DNA of 34,619 nucleotides, from the NCBI GenBank assembly GCA_021811425.1, contig JAJZPA010000012.1:1-34619 (forward strand). The letters run 5' to 3'. The first letter of the stretch is position 1. Every line of letters begins with the position of its first letter. This document shows, piece by piece, positions 7,740-15,813 of this stretch. The stretch comes from Bacillota bacterium (GTDB lineage: Bacteria > Bacillota > Desulfitobacteriia > Desulfitobacteriales > Desulfitobacteriaceae). Below the pieces are notes generated by a model, which saw only the letters and a program-made list of their open reading frames with translations, did no database searches and had not been told where the DNA came from. A program made the position numbers and the translations under genes.

Positions 7740-10406
7740 TTACCTTAATCCCTGCAGGCGGGCCTGCAATGCCGCTTTGCGGCTCACGATCCCGTCCAGT
7801 TTTTCGCGTTCTTTGGCCACCACGTCTGCTGGGGCCTTGCCTACAAATCCGGGATTGTTTAATTTCCCTTGCAGACGGATCGCTTCTTGCTCGGCCACCG
7901 CAATTTCCTTTTCCATACGGGCTATTTCTTTATCCAAGTCTAAGAGCCCCTTGAGTGGGACATAAATCTCGATTCCCTCAAGCACAGCACTGGCCGCCTG
8001 AGACGGCTTCTCTATCAGCTTAGTCAGAATTTTCACCTGAGAACCGCCCGCCAAATGACGAATATACCCAGCACCTGTCTCCAGCACCCCCCGGATGGTC
8101 TCGTCGGAGGTCACCAACATCATCTCCGCCTTTTTGCCAGGCGCGATATTCATTTCCGCCCGGATGTTGCGTACAGCCTTAATCACGTCCATGATCCGAT
8201 TTAGCTTCTGTTCCACCGCTACATTCTGATCCGACACATGCTCTGGCCAGGATTTCAGCATCAACGTCTCGCCGTCCTCTGCCAAGTGCTGTTTCAGATT
8301 CTGCCAGATTTCCTCCGTTAAAAACGGCATAAACGGATGCAGCATCGAGAGCATACCATCCAAAACCTCGATCAGCACCGACTGGGCTGTATGGCGGGCC
8401 GCCTGGTTTTCCTTAGCATAGAGCCGAGGCTTCGATAGTTCAATATACCAATCACAGAACTCATTCCAGATGAATTCATAGAGAGCCCGTCCCGCCTCAC
8501 CCAGGTCAAAGCGCTCCAAAGCCTCAGTTACCGTCGCCACGGTGACCGCATAGCGCGAGAGGATCCACTGATCCGCCAAGGTCAATTCCCCCCGAGGCCC
8601 TGCCTCATAATCCTGAACATTCATCAGCACAAATCGAGAGGCATTCCAAATCTTATTGGCAAAATTCCGGGTCGCCTCCAAACGCTCCGGATGGAAACGC
8701 AAATCGTTGCCCGCGGTGTTCCCGGTAATCAACATGAAGCGCAACGTATCTGCCCCATATTGGTCGATAACCTCGATGGGATCAACCCCATTCCCTAAAG
8801 ACTTGCTCATTTTCCGTCCCTGGGAATCCAGCACTAACCCATGGATCATCACCTTATGGAAAGGCACCTCCTCTTGAAACTCCAAGGCCATAAAGATCAT
8901 CCGCGCCACCCAGAAGAAAATGATGTCCCGAGCGGTCACCAACACCGAGGTAGGATAGAATTGCTCCAGCTCCCGCGTTTTTTCCGGCCAGCCTAAGGTC
9001 GAAAACGGCCAAAGCCCAGAAGAAAACCAGGTATCGAGCACATCCGGATCCTGTTCCAAATGTTGGGATCCGCAGGTCGGGCACTGTGTGGGATCCTCTT
9101 TAGCGCAAATTTCTGCCCCACAATCCTGGCAGTACCAGACTGGAATCTGATGCCCCCACCAAAGCTGCCGGGAAATGCACCAATCCCGAATGTTCTCCAG
9201 CCAGCTGAGATAAATCTTGGCAAAGCGCTCCGGTACAAATTCCAGCTTCCCTTGGCGCACGACCTCAATTGCGGGCTGGGCAAGCGGCCCCATCTTCACA
9301 AACCATTGACGGCTCACCAGCGGCTCAATGACGGTCGAACAGCGATAGCACTCCCCAACAGCATGGCTGTGGCTCTCGATTTCCACCAACACCCCGGCTG
9401 CCTGCAAGTCTTCCACGATCACCTTGCGGGCCTCGTAGCGATCCAGCCCCTCGTATTTGCCCGCTTGTTCATTCAGCTTGGCTTCATTATCCAGAACCAC
9501 AATGCTCGGCAGGTTGTGCCTGAGGCCGATTTCAAAGTCATTCGGGTCATGAGCGGGAGTGATCTTCACGGCCCCTGTGCCAAATTCGCGCTCCACATAC
9601 GCATCCGCAATCACCGGAATCTCACGGTTCACCAACGGCAGGATCAGAGTCTTGCCGATAAGATGCGCATAGCGTTCATCCTCCGGATGCACCGCCACCG
9701 CCGTATCCCCGAGCATGGTTTCCGGCCGGGTTGTGGCCACAACCAGCGCTTCAGCACTCCCTTTGACCGGATAGCGCAGATGATAGAGATGCCCTTCCCG
9801 CTCCACATGCTCCACTTCAATATCGGAAATCGTGGTGTGGCAGTGCGGACACCAGTTAACGATATAATTGCCCCGGTAAATCAAGCCTTTGCGATAGAGA
9901 TCGACGAACACCTCGCGCACCGCCTGGGAGCACCCTTCATCCATAGTGAAGCGTTCCCGCGACCAGTCACAGGACGCGCCCAAGCGGCGAAGCTGCTGGG
10001 TAATCCGTCCGCCATATTGTTCCTTCCAATCCCAAACCCGTTCCAGGAAACGGTCCCTGCCTAATTCATGGCGGTTCGTCCCCTCTTTGGCGAGCTGCTC
10101 TTCTACCTTGGCCTGAGTCGCGATCCCCGCATGATCCGTCCCCGGCAGCCAAAGCGTGTTATAACCCTGCATCCGCTTAAAACGGGTGAGGATATCTTGC
10201 ACCGTAGCGTTTAACGCATGTCCCAAGTGCAGCGAACCCGTCACATTCGGAGGGGGCATCACAATGGAAAAGGGTTTCCGGCTCTTATCCACTTTTTCCT
10301 GGAAGAAACCATTTTTCTCCCAGTATGCATACCATTTCCCTTCCACCCCATGAGGATCGTAAGCACTCGCCATATCCAGTGTCCCTTGGTTCTTCTCATC
10401 AGCCAC
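7740..10406 (-). CDS. valS: Valyl-tRNA synthetase
   Basis: Class I aminoacyl-tRNA synthetase charging tRNA-Val, 888 residues, the usual bacterial length. Domains in order: Rossmann fold with HIGH-type motif PPPNVTGSLHLGHAL (about 50-64), the CP1 editing domain (about 190-350), a zinc-type CQDCGAEICAKEDPTQC segment, the GRKMSKSLGNG KMSKS loop (about 525), the anticodon-binding domain, and a C-terminal coiled coil (about 820-888). Start is GTG at 10406 with AGGGG at eight bases. It is controlled by the T-box leader upstream, so it should be induced when uncharged tRNA-Val accumulates. Confidence 0.98.
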   Translation of the reverse strand: MADEKNQGTLDMASAYDPHGVEGKWYAYWEKNGFFQEKVDKSRKPFSIVMPPPNVTGSLHLGHALNATVQDILTRFKRMQGYNTLWLPGTDHAGIATQAKVEEQLAKEGTNRHELGRDRFLERVWDWKEQYGGRITQQLRRLGASCDWSRERFTMDEGCSQAVREVFVDLYRKGLIYRGNYIVNWCPHCHTTISDIEVEHVEREGHLYHLRYPVKGSAEALVVATTRPETMLGDTAVAVHPEDERYAHLIGKTLILPLVNREIPVIADAYVEREFGTGAVKITPAHDPNDFEIGLRHNLPSIVVLDNEAKLNEQAGKYEGLDRYEARKVIVEDLQAAGVLVEIESHSHAVGECYRCSTVIEPLVSRQWFVKMGPLAQPAIEVVRQGKLEFVPERFAKIYLSWLENIRDWCISRQLWWGHQIPVWYCQDCGAEICAKEDPTQCPTCGSQHLEQDPDVLDTWFSSGLWPFSTLGWPEKTRELEQFYPTSVLVTARDIIFFWVARMIFMALEFQEEVPFHKVMIHGLVLDSQGRKMSKSLGNGVDPIEVIDQYGADTLRFMLITGNTAGNDLRFHPERLEATRNFANKIWNASRFVLMNVQDYEAGPRGELTLADQWILSRYAVTVATVTEALERFDLGEAGRALYEFIWNEFCDWYIELSKPRLYAKENQAARHTAQSVLIEVLDGMLSMLHPFMPFLTEEIWQNLKQHLAEDGETLMLKSWPEHVSDQNVAVEQKLNRIMDVIKAVRNIRAEMNIAPGKKAEMMLVTSDETIRGVLETGAGYIRHLAGGSQVKILTKLIEKPSQAASAVLEGIEIYVPLKGLLDLDKEIARMEKEIAVAEQEAIRLQGKLNNPGFVGKAPADVVAKEREKLDGIVSRKAALQARLQGLR

Positions 10407-10454
10407 AAGAATTACCCCTTTCCAACTAAATAAAGCCTCTCATCCTTACACATA

Positions 10455-10797
10455 CACAAAAGGACGAAAAGCTTCGCGGTACCACCTTTTTTCCGAGAAA
10501 TTGAGCCTGTATCACCAACTCCTTGCCCCAAAAAACGATAGGCAATTCATCACACCAACCGGCGAGCCGCAGTTATTCTCTCGGCAACTCAATAAGCCTT
10601 AACGGGCTCACCCGTCAGGAAGTACTCTATTCCCTCCTGCCCCTCCCATGCGACCCTAGCGTCCGTTCTGAAGAGGCCTTTCAGCGCAGCAGCCCCTCTC
10701 TCTTGCAGCCAGTTCCTCACTATTCCTCATGTTCCCCGGGTTTACATCATAAAGGCACGCCGTTCGCGCAAGAGCCTTATTTGTACCCTTATTATAT
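10455..10797 (-). promoter_or_regulatory. T-box leader of valS
   Basis: The T-box core AAGGTGGTACCGCG is present at 10475-10488, followed by a CGAAGCTTTTCGTCC stem part and a T-rich run, as in T-box terminators. The leader spans about 340 bases from the predicted start near 10797 and contains the purine-rich GGGGAACATGAGGAATAGTGAGG stretch typical of stem I. Uncharged tRNA-Val binding would favour the antiterminator. The specifier should be a Val codon; GTC at 10652-10654 is a candidate but I could not fold stem I well enough to be sure. Confidence 0.93.
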
Positions 10798-10803
10798 GCA
10801 TAC

Positions 10804-10832
10804 ATTATACTGATAGGTTTAAGGCTTGTCAA
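10804..10832 (-). promoter_or_regulatory. Consensus sigma-A promoter of valS
   Basis: TTGACA and TATAAT, both perfect, with a 17-base spacer. The first 13 bases (TTGACAAGCCTTA) are identical to the promoter of the cobalt transport operon near 25989. Confidence 0.92.
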
Positions 10833-10842
10833 AAATTCGAAC

Positions 10843-10922
10843 CGCTAAAGAAAACTCGGCTGACGCTGCGAACATCCCGGTGGGATGTTCGGCGACGGCG
10901 GCGACACAAGTTTTCTTATGCG
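10843..10922. repeat. Large imperfect palindrome with GC-rich core, REP/MITE-like
   Basis: Outer arms AAGAAAACT (10848-10856) and AGTTTTCTT (10909-10917) enclose a perfect 10-bp hairpin CGAACATCCC-GGT-GGGATGTTCG at 10869-10891; arms extend to CGC/GCG with two mismatches. It encodes no plausible ORF and has no U-run, so a mobile palindromic repeat is more likely than a terminator. Confidence 0.55.
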
Positions 10923-10942
10923 CTGTGAAAATTATAAGCTGA

Positions 10943-10966
10943 GACACCGGGGACAGTTCTCGTGTC
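10943..10966. repeat. Dispersed short repeat, copy C
   Basis: GACACCGGGGACAGTTCTCGTGTC, related to the copies at 3650-3682 and 22798-22825. GACAC and GTGTC at its ends form a small inverted repeat. Confidence 0.55.
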
Positions 10967-11075
10967 TTTAATGTATGCTGTTTGAAAAATGTGATATAAT
11001 ACTCATGTAACGGTTTGCAAATTGTGATAATACCACCCTAGGATGGTTCTTCAAATGTGAAGGCGGTGCCGGTAT

Positions 11076-12398
11076 ATGCATAGAAAATTGCTCGCCGATT
11101 TAAAAGCCTGGAAAACCAAAAAAGGCAGGCTGCCATTGATATTGAAAGGTGCACGGCAGGTCGGAAAGACCTGGCTGTTAAACGAGTTCGGCAAAACCTG
11201 CTTTGATGATGTTTTGTATATTAACTTTGAGAATGCTGCCAATTTAGAGGATTTGTTTCACGGCGTAATTAAACCTCAACGCATCATTGATATGCTCGGC
11301 GCTTTGCATGGTAAAAGGATTGTTCCCGAAAAGACGCTGCTGATATTTGATGAGGTTCAAGAAGTCCCCCGTGCCTTAACGGCGTTAAAATACTTTGCCG
11401 AAAACGCACCGGAGTATCCCATCTGCTGTGCTGGCTCTCTAATGGGTGTTGCGTTGCACAAGGGAACCTCTTTTCCGGTGGGGAAGGTGGACTTTTTAAC
11501 CTTGCAGCCTTTAACCTTTGAAGAGTTTTTGATGGCCAGTGGTGAGGAAATGCTTTGTGAGTTTATCAGAGAATCTGCCCTTGCGCCACTGGCACAGGCT
11601 TTTGCAGATAAGCTCTACGACCATTTAAAGTTGTACTTCATTATCGGGGGTATGCCGGCTCCTGTACAAGCATGGCTGGATGACCGTGACTTTGCAAGGG
11701 TTGAGGAAAAACAGCTGGCCATTCTGGATACCTACACACAAGACTTCTCAAAACACGCACCGTCCGCTCTGGTCCCCAAACTTAGATATCTATGGAACAG
11801 CATTCCTTCCCAGCTAGCAAAGGAGAATAAAAAATTCATTTACGGCTTAGTCAAAGATGGCGCACGGGCACGAGAGTACGAAGATGCACTCCTTTGGCTA
11901 TTAGACAGCGGACTAATCCGGCGGGTGGGGCGAGTCAGCAAGGGAGCGCTGCCTTTAAAGGCTTACGAGGACTTGAAGTCCTTTAAAATTTACCATCTTG
12001 ACATCGGACTTCTGCGGGTGATGAGCGAGTTGTCTCCCCACACTCTTATCGAGAACACCCGGATTTTTGAGGAGTTCAAGGGTGCGCTGACGGAACAGTT
12101 TGTTTTGCAGGAGCTATCCTCGTTTTCAAATGTCCGAAGCATTTACTATTGGACCTCCAATGCCACGGCAGAAGTCGATTTCATCTTTTCCGATGGGTAC
12201 AACGTCATTCCGGTTGAAGCCAAAGCCGGTGAAAATGTGCAGGCACAAAGCCTTAAGGTTTATCGGGCAAAATATGATACAGCACTTGCAGTTCGTACAT
12301 CGCTTGCAAATCTCCGCTTTGATAACGGCCTATTGAACATTCCCTTATATGTCCTTTGGAATTTTGAAAAATATAAAATACAGTTGGATTCACATTAA
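11076..12398 (+). CDS. AAA ATPase with DUF4143 domain
   Basis: A 440-residue stand-alone ATPase of the AAA_14/DUF4143 group. Walker A is GARQVGKTW (about 26-34), Walker B LLIFDEVQE (about 90), and the arginine-rich sensor region follows. The C-terminal DUF4143 part ends with EVDFIFSDGYNVIPVEAKAG, which has the D-(x)n-E-x-K spacing of PD-(D/E)XK nuclease-like folds. The family is common and often laterally transferred in anaerobes; its cellular role is not established. The ATG at 11076 is preceded by GAAGGCGGTG. Possible -10 TATAAT lies at 10995-11000. It is one of only three plus-strand genes and is flanked by a palindromic repeat and copies of small dispersed repeats, which fits an acquired gene. 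The reading frame is intact. Confidence 0.88.
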   Translation: MHRKLLADLKAWKTKKGRLPLILKGARQVGKTWLLNEFGKTCFDDVLYINFENAANLEDLFHGVIKPQRIIDMLGALHGKRIVPEKTLLIFDEVQEVPRALTALKYFAENAPEYPICCAGSLMGVALHKGTSFPVGKVDFLTLQPLTFEEFLMASGEEMLCEFIRESALAPLAQAFADKLYDHLKLYFIIGGMPAPVQAWLDDRDFARVEEKQLAILDTYTQDFSKHAPSALVPKLRYLWNSIPSQLAKENKKFIYGLVKDGARAREYEDALLWLLDSGLIRRVGRVSKGALPLKAYEDLKSFKIYHLDIGLLRVMSELSPHTLIENTRIFEEFKGALTEQFVLQELSSFSNVRSIYYWTSNATAEVDFIFSDGYNVIPVEAKAGENVQAQSLKVYRAKYDTALAVRTSLANLRFDNGLLNIPLYVLWNFEKYKIQLDSH

Positions 12399-12523
12399 CA
12401 TCCAACTTCAAATATCGAACCACGAATATCGATTTTCCCCTCCCCAATAATTCGGAATTATGTTAGAATGAGTAAGTTAGGAGCTTTCCTACTTCTAATA
12501 AAAGGCATAAAGGGGATGCATGT

Positions 12524-13861
12524 ATGGAACAACTTTTGGAACGCGCGAGTCAATTTTTCTTCAGGCACGTTGGCATCGTTCGTTGGTGGTTTAATTTAAC
12601 TTTGGCCAGCAAATTAGTCCTCGCCTTCTCCATCAATGCCATAATTACCTTGGCAGCCGGGGGATCGGTTTACCTTATGGTTCACTCCGGTGTGAACATC
12701 GCAGAGCGCATCCATGTTATCCTCATTCTAACCCTTGTTGCCAGTGGTTTCATCATCTTCTACGGCATGTACATCGCCTTCCTCACGTCCACGCCGCTGC
12801 GGCGGGGAGTGGAATTTGCCCAAACCGTCGCTCAAGGGGATCTGACCCCGAACATGTACTGCCTGACGCAGAAGGATGAGATCGCCAATCTTTGCAAAGC
12901 CTTAAATACCATGGTGGAAAACTTTCGTTCCTTGGTCAGTAATATTTCCCGCGGGGCCGATGTCTTCGCTGAATCCTCCCATATCCTGGCTGAACGCGCC
13001 GAAGCAACTGTCAATGCCGCCCAGCAAGTCGCAGAGGCCATTAACCAGGTCGCGGGCGGTTCGCAAAGCCAAGCCAACAGCGTCCAGAACATTATGCTGG
13101 CCGTACAGGAAATGACAAAGGTGATCCAGCAAATTGACCGCAGCGTCGTTTTGACCGATCAGGCATCCAGCCAAGCCCTGCAGATGACCAACGAAGGGGA
13201 AACCGCCATCTCCAAGATCAGTGCCCAAATGACCCATGTCCATCGAACGGTTCAAGAAACTGGAGATATCATTTCCTCCCTGGGTGAAAAATCGACCTCC
13301 ATCGGTACGATTGTAGAGACCATTAAGGCCATCTCGGATCAGACCAACCTTTTGGCTCTCAATGCGGCCATCGAAGCCGCCCGCGCCGGGGAACACGGGC
13401 GTGGGTTCAGTGTCGTAGCCGAAGAAGTGCGGAAACTCGCCGAACAATCCACCCTGTCGAGCGCCCAGATTGAACATATTATTCATGATATCAAAAACAA
13501 TGTCGATATGGCCATTGAGAGCATGAATTCCGAGAAAGAAGTGGTTCGCAACGGCTCCCATGTTATTGAAGAAGCCCAAAAATCTTTCACTCGCATTAAA
13601 GACAGCACTCTAGTAGTAAATCGTCAGCTTCAGGAAGTGTCGGCGTTTGCTAAGAATATTGCAGCCAGCTCAGAGCAAATTGCCCAAGAGGTAACCCTCG
13701 TCGCCGCGATCAGCCAAGAAACTACCGCTCAAACTGAAGAGGTAGCCTCTAACAGCACAGAACAGATGAGTTCCATGCAGGAAATCAATGCCTCTATTGC
13801 GGAACTTTCGGCCGCTGCCGTGGAGCAGCAAAATGCCGCTCGCCGATTTAAGCTGGCATGA
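12524..13861 (+). CDS. Methyl-accepting chemotaxis protein without extracellular sensor domain
   Basis: Inner-membrane chemoreceptor of 445 residues that would signal to CheA/CheW. Two membrane helices (about 31-53 and 63-86) are joined by a loop of only about nine residues, so no periplasmic ligand-binding domain is present. A HAMP segment (about 87-140) leads into a long coiled-coil signalling domain whose hairpin tip, with [16 protein letters not shown] and [17 protein letters not shown], is well conserved. It probably senses membrane or cytoplasmic state, or works with a partner. ATG at 12524 follows AAGGGG. A TAGAAT-type -10 near 12464 and a small leader hairpin (12475-12495) precede it; a strong terminator follows it, so it is monocistronic. 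No other chemotaxis genes are in the window. Confidence 0.93.
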   Translation: MEQLLERASQFFFRHVGIVRWWFNLTLASKLVLAFSINAIITLAAGGSVYLMVHSGVNIAERIHVILILTLVASGFIIFYGMYIAFLTSTPLRRGVEFAQTVAQGDLTPNMYCLTQKDEIANLCKALNTMVENFRSLVSNISRGADVFAESSHILAERAEATVNAAQQVAEAINQVAGGSQSQANSVQNIMLAVQEMTKVIQQIDRSVVLTDQASSQALQMTNEGETAISKISAQMTHVHRTVQETGDIISSLGEKSTSIGTIVETIKAISDQTNLLALNAAIEAARAGEHGRGFSVVAEEVRKLAEQSTLSSAQIEHIIHDIKNNVDMAIESMNSEKEVVRNGSHVIEEAQKSFTRIKDSTLVVNRQLQEVSAFAKNIAASSEQIAQEVTLVAAISQETTAQTEEVASNSTEQMSSMQEINASIAELSAAAVEQQNAARRFKLA

Positions 13862-13883
13862 GAAACCAATGATGATCTGTGGC

Positions 13884-13909
13884 AAAAGCGCGGGTTTTCC
13901 GCGCTTTTT
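13884..13909 (+). terminator. Rho-independent terminator after the chemoreceptor gene
   Basis: Perfect stem AAAAGCGCGG / CCGCGCTTTT with a 5-base loop, ending in T5, 22 bases past the stop codon. Confidence 0.93.
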
Positions 13910-13946
13910 GATCCCTATATTTGTGAAAGCAGAATGTCAATAATAG

Positions 13947-14011
13947 AAAGGAGGGAATACCCGGTAAGATACCCCCACCTACGCTTCGCTCAGAGCTGAG
14001 CTACCGGGATC
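13947..14011 (+). promoter_or_regulatory. Split ribosome site of the PII gene: SD, 49-base hairpin, start codon
   Basis: A very strong Shine-Dalgarno AAAGGAGGG sits at 13947-13955 but 56 bases ahead of the ATG at 14012. Between them lies an element bounded by the perfect inverted repeat CCCGGTA (13960-13966) / TACCGGG (14002-14008). If the stem forms, the unpaired distance from SD to ATG is only seven bases. No other start codon lies at a suitable distance from the SD. Confidence 0.55.
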
Positions 14012-14353
14012 ATGATGAAGAAAATAGAAGCCATTGTCAGGCCAGGGAAACTAGAAACGATCAAAGAAGCATTATCCAAACTCGGCATTCGAGGTTTGAC
14101 CGTAAGCAACATTTTGGGATGTGGAAATCAAAAGGGATATACAGAAATCTACCGTGGCCAGGAAGTTAAAATTCAACTCTTACCTAAAATACGCCTTGAG
14201 ATTGTCTTGCCAGATGAGTTAGCCGAAGAAGCGATCGATGCGATCATCGAGACGGCCCGCACCGGAAATGTCGGAGATGGAAAGATATTTATTTATGATG
14301 TACAGGAAGCCATTCGCATTCGTACAGGGGATAAAGGTTTAAGTGCTCTGTAA
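14012..14353 (+). CDS. glnB: PII-family nitrogen regulatory protein
   Basis: Small trimeric signal protein (113 aa) that reads 2-oxoglutarate, ATP and ADP and controls ammonium uptake and nitrogen enzymes. The PII core is clear: KKIEAIVRPGKLETIKEAL, the T-loop GCGNQKGYTEIYRGQEVKI, the B-loop TGNVGDGKIFI and C-terminal IRTGDKG. The T-loop residue equal to E. coli Tyr51, the uridylylation site, is Val52 here, so control by uridylylation is not expected. Two Met codons stand together; ATG at 14012 is used. The gene converges on amtB, with only 13 bases between the stops, instead of the common glnK-amtB operon. The name glnK would suit equally well. Confidence 0.93.
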   Translation: MMKKIEAIVRPGKLETIKEALSKLGIRGLTVSNILGCGNQKGYTEIYRGQEVKIQLLPKIRLEIVLPDELAEEAIDAIIETARTGNVGDGKIFIYDVQEAIRIRTGDKGLSAL

Positions 14354-14366
14354 GATTTTAGCCGAT

Positions 14367-15620
14367 CTAAAAGTATATGGTCTCCGCTGATTCAAAGTCT
14401 GGGTACGCACTTTCACCATGCTGGCTCAAATCCAGCCCTGATTCTTGTTCTTCCAGGCTGGCTTGTAAAGGCGTAACCAAAGAAACAACTTTCAGGATAC
14501 CCCACGTCATCCCCCCCACATAAAGATACGTTGCCCCTATGGCCAAGAGTTGAACCCCGACCAGATGAAAGCCACCGCCATTGAAAAGGCCCTTTGCCCC
14601 CAGGGGATTCAGCGCAAGATCCGCGAAAATGCCGGTTGCTAACGTTCCCCAGGTTCCACCGAGCCCGTGGATTCCGAACACATCCAAGGCATCATCATAG
14701 CCCAATTTTGTTTTTAGGAAAGCAACACCTATGTAACCAATCCCACCCGCAATGAAACCAATCAGAAGCGCACTCGCCGGTGTGACATATCCCGCAGCAG
14801 GCGTAATGGCCACAAGGGCTGCAATCCCTCCGCTACTTACCCCGAAGATCGTAACTTTCCTGACCTGCAACCACTCCAGCACAGCCCAGCCAATCATCCC
14901 AAAAGCTCCGGCAATCTGTGTTGTCACTAATGCCAGGACAGCTAGCGCATTGGCACCCAGAGCTCCCCCAGCATTAAAACCGAACCAGCCGAACCACAGC
15001 AGCCCCGCTCCCAGTACAACGTTGGGCATGTTATGCGGTACTGATATGTCTTGTCCTGCCATGTGTCTTTTTCCCACAACTAGGGCCGTTACTAAACCGG
15101 AAACGCCTGAAGCGATCTCCACGACGGTCCCGCCGGCGAAATCCAAAACACCCAGCTCTTTCAGCCAGCCTCCGTTTCCCCAAACCCAGTGAACCAGAGG
15201 AATATATACGAAAATGCTCCAAAGCGAAACCAACCCCAAAAAAGCCGGAAACCGTAGGCGCTCAGCAGTGGCTCCTGTCATAACGGCCGGAGTTATAATC
15301 GCAAACATCAATTGAAACGCGAAAAAGAGAAGGTGAGGAATGTTGGCAGCATATTCTGGATTGGGTTCCAAGCCAACACCTTTAAGCCCAAACCACTGGA
15401 AACCGCCAATTAGATGATAGTGATCCGGGCCAAAAGCTAGGGAATATCCGAACAAGACCCAAATCAGCGTAACAATGGCGATCACAAAGACACTCTGCAT
15501 CATAATGGAGAGCACATGCCTTTTCCGCACCATCCCTCCGTAAAAAAAAGCTAAGCCCGGAGTCATTAAAAAAACCAACACCGTGCAAAGAAACATAAAA
15601 GCAATGTCTGCTGAACTCAT
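14367..15620 (-). CDS. amtB: Ammonium transporter Amt
   Basis: Integral membrane ammonium channel, 417 residues, about 11 membrane helices. Seen: the N-terminal helix (IAFMFLCTVLVFLMTPGLAFFYGGM), the family signature around DFAGGTVVEIASG, and the pore twin histidines in VHWVWGNGGW and FGIHGLGGTWG. The cytoplasmic tail SGLDLSQHGESAY matches the conserved PII-binding end of AmtB. ATG at 15620 follows GAGGAGG. A possible promoter, TTGTCT and TATAAA with 18-base spacing, lies at 15645-15675. The neighbouring PII gene and the tail suggest direct PII gating. Confidence 0.96.
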   Translation of the reverse strand: MSSADIAFMFLCTVLVFLMTPGLAFFYGGMVRKRHVLSIMMQSVFVIAIVTLIWVLFGYSLAFGPDHYHLIGGFQWFGLKGVGLEPNPEYAANIPHLLFFAFQLMFAIITPAVMTGATAERLRFPAFLGLVSLWSIFVYIPLVHWVWGNGGWLKELGVLDFAGGTVVEIASGVSGLVTALVVGKRHMAGQDISVPHNMPNVVLGAGLLWFGWFGFNAGGALGANALAVLALVTTQIAGAFGMIGWAVLEWLQVRKVTIFGVSSGGIAALVAITPAAGYVTPASALLIGFIAGGIGYIGVAFLKTKLGYDDALDVFGIHGLGGTWGTLATGIFADLALNPLGAKGLFNGGGFHLVGVQLLAIGATYLYVGGMTWGILKVVSLVTPLQASLEEQESGLDLSQHGESAYPDFESAETIYF

Positions 15621-15690
15621 ATTTTCCTCCTCGCATGCAAACAGCTTTATACCTAAATATTTCCATGTAAGACAAAAAGAGGCTCAAACT

Positions 15691-15740
15691 AAGATAAAAC
15701 GAGACTCAAAGAAAGCGTGTTGCCTTCTTAGAGCCTCGTT
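15691..15740 (-). terminator. Long hairpin with T-rich tail between the GltB-like gene and amtB
   Basis: A 19-bp imperfect stem (15698-15716 with 15722-15740; 16 identical positions, two more as G-U pairs), a 5-base loop, and a TTTTATCTT tail on the minus strand. It lies 74 bases past the GltB-like stop and upstream of the likely amtB promoter, so it is most simply a terminator. An attenuator of amtB is possible if transcription starts further upstream. Confidence 0.7.
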
Positions 15741-15813
15741 GCTCTTGCCAGAATTAACTGATTCAAGTTTACCACTTTACCATTCAAAAGTCGAGAAGAT
15801 ATTTCACAACCAC

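Noticed and set aside
9060-10064. 334-codon plus-strand open frame opposite valS
   Set aside because: It lies entirely antisense to the conserved valS coding sequence, shows no recognisable domain and no ribosome site; it is a shadow of a GC-biased gene.
12902-13579. 225-codon minus-strand open frame opposite the chemoreceptor gene
   Set aside because: Antisense to a clearly conserved MCP signalling domain, with glycine/phenylalanine-rich noise composition typical of a shadow frame.
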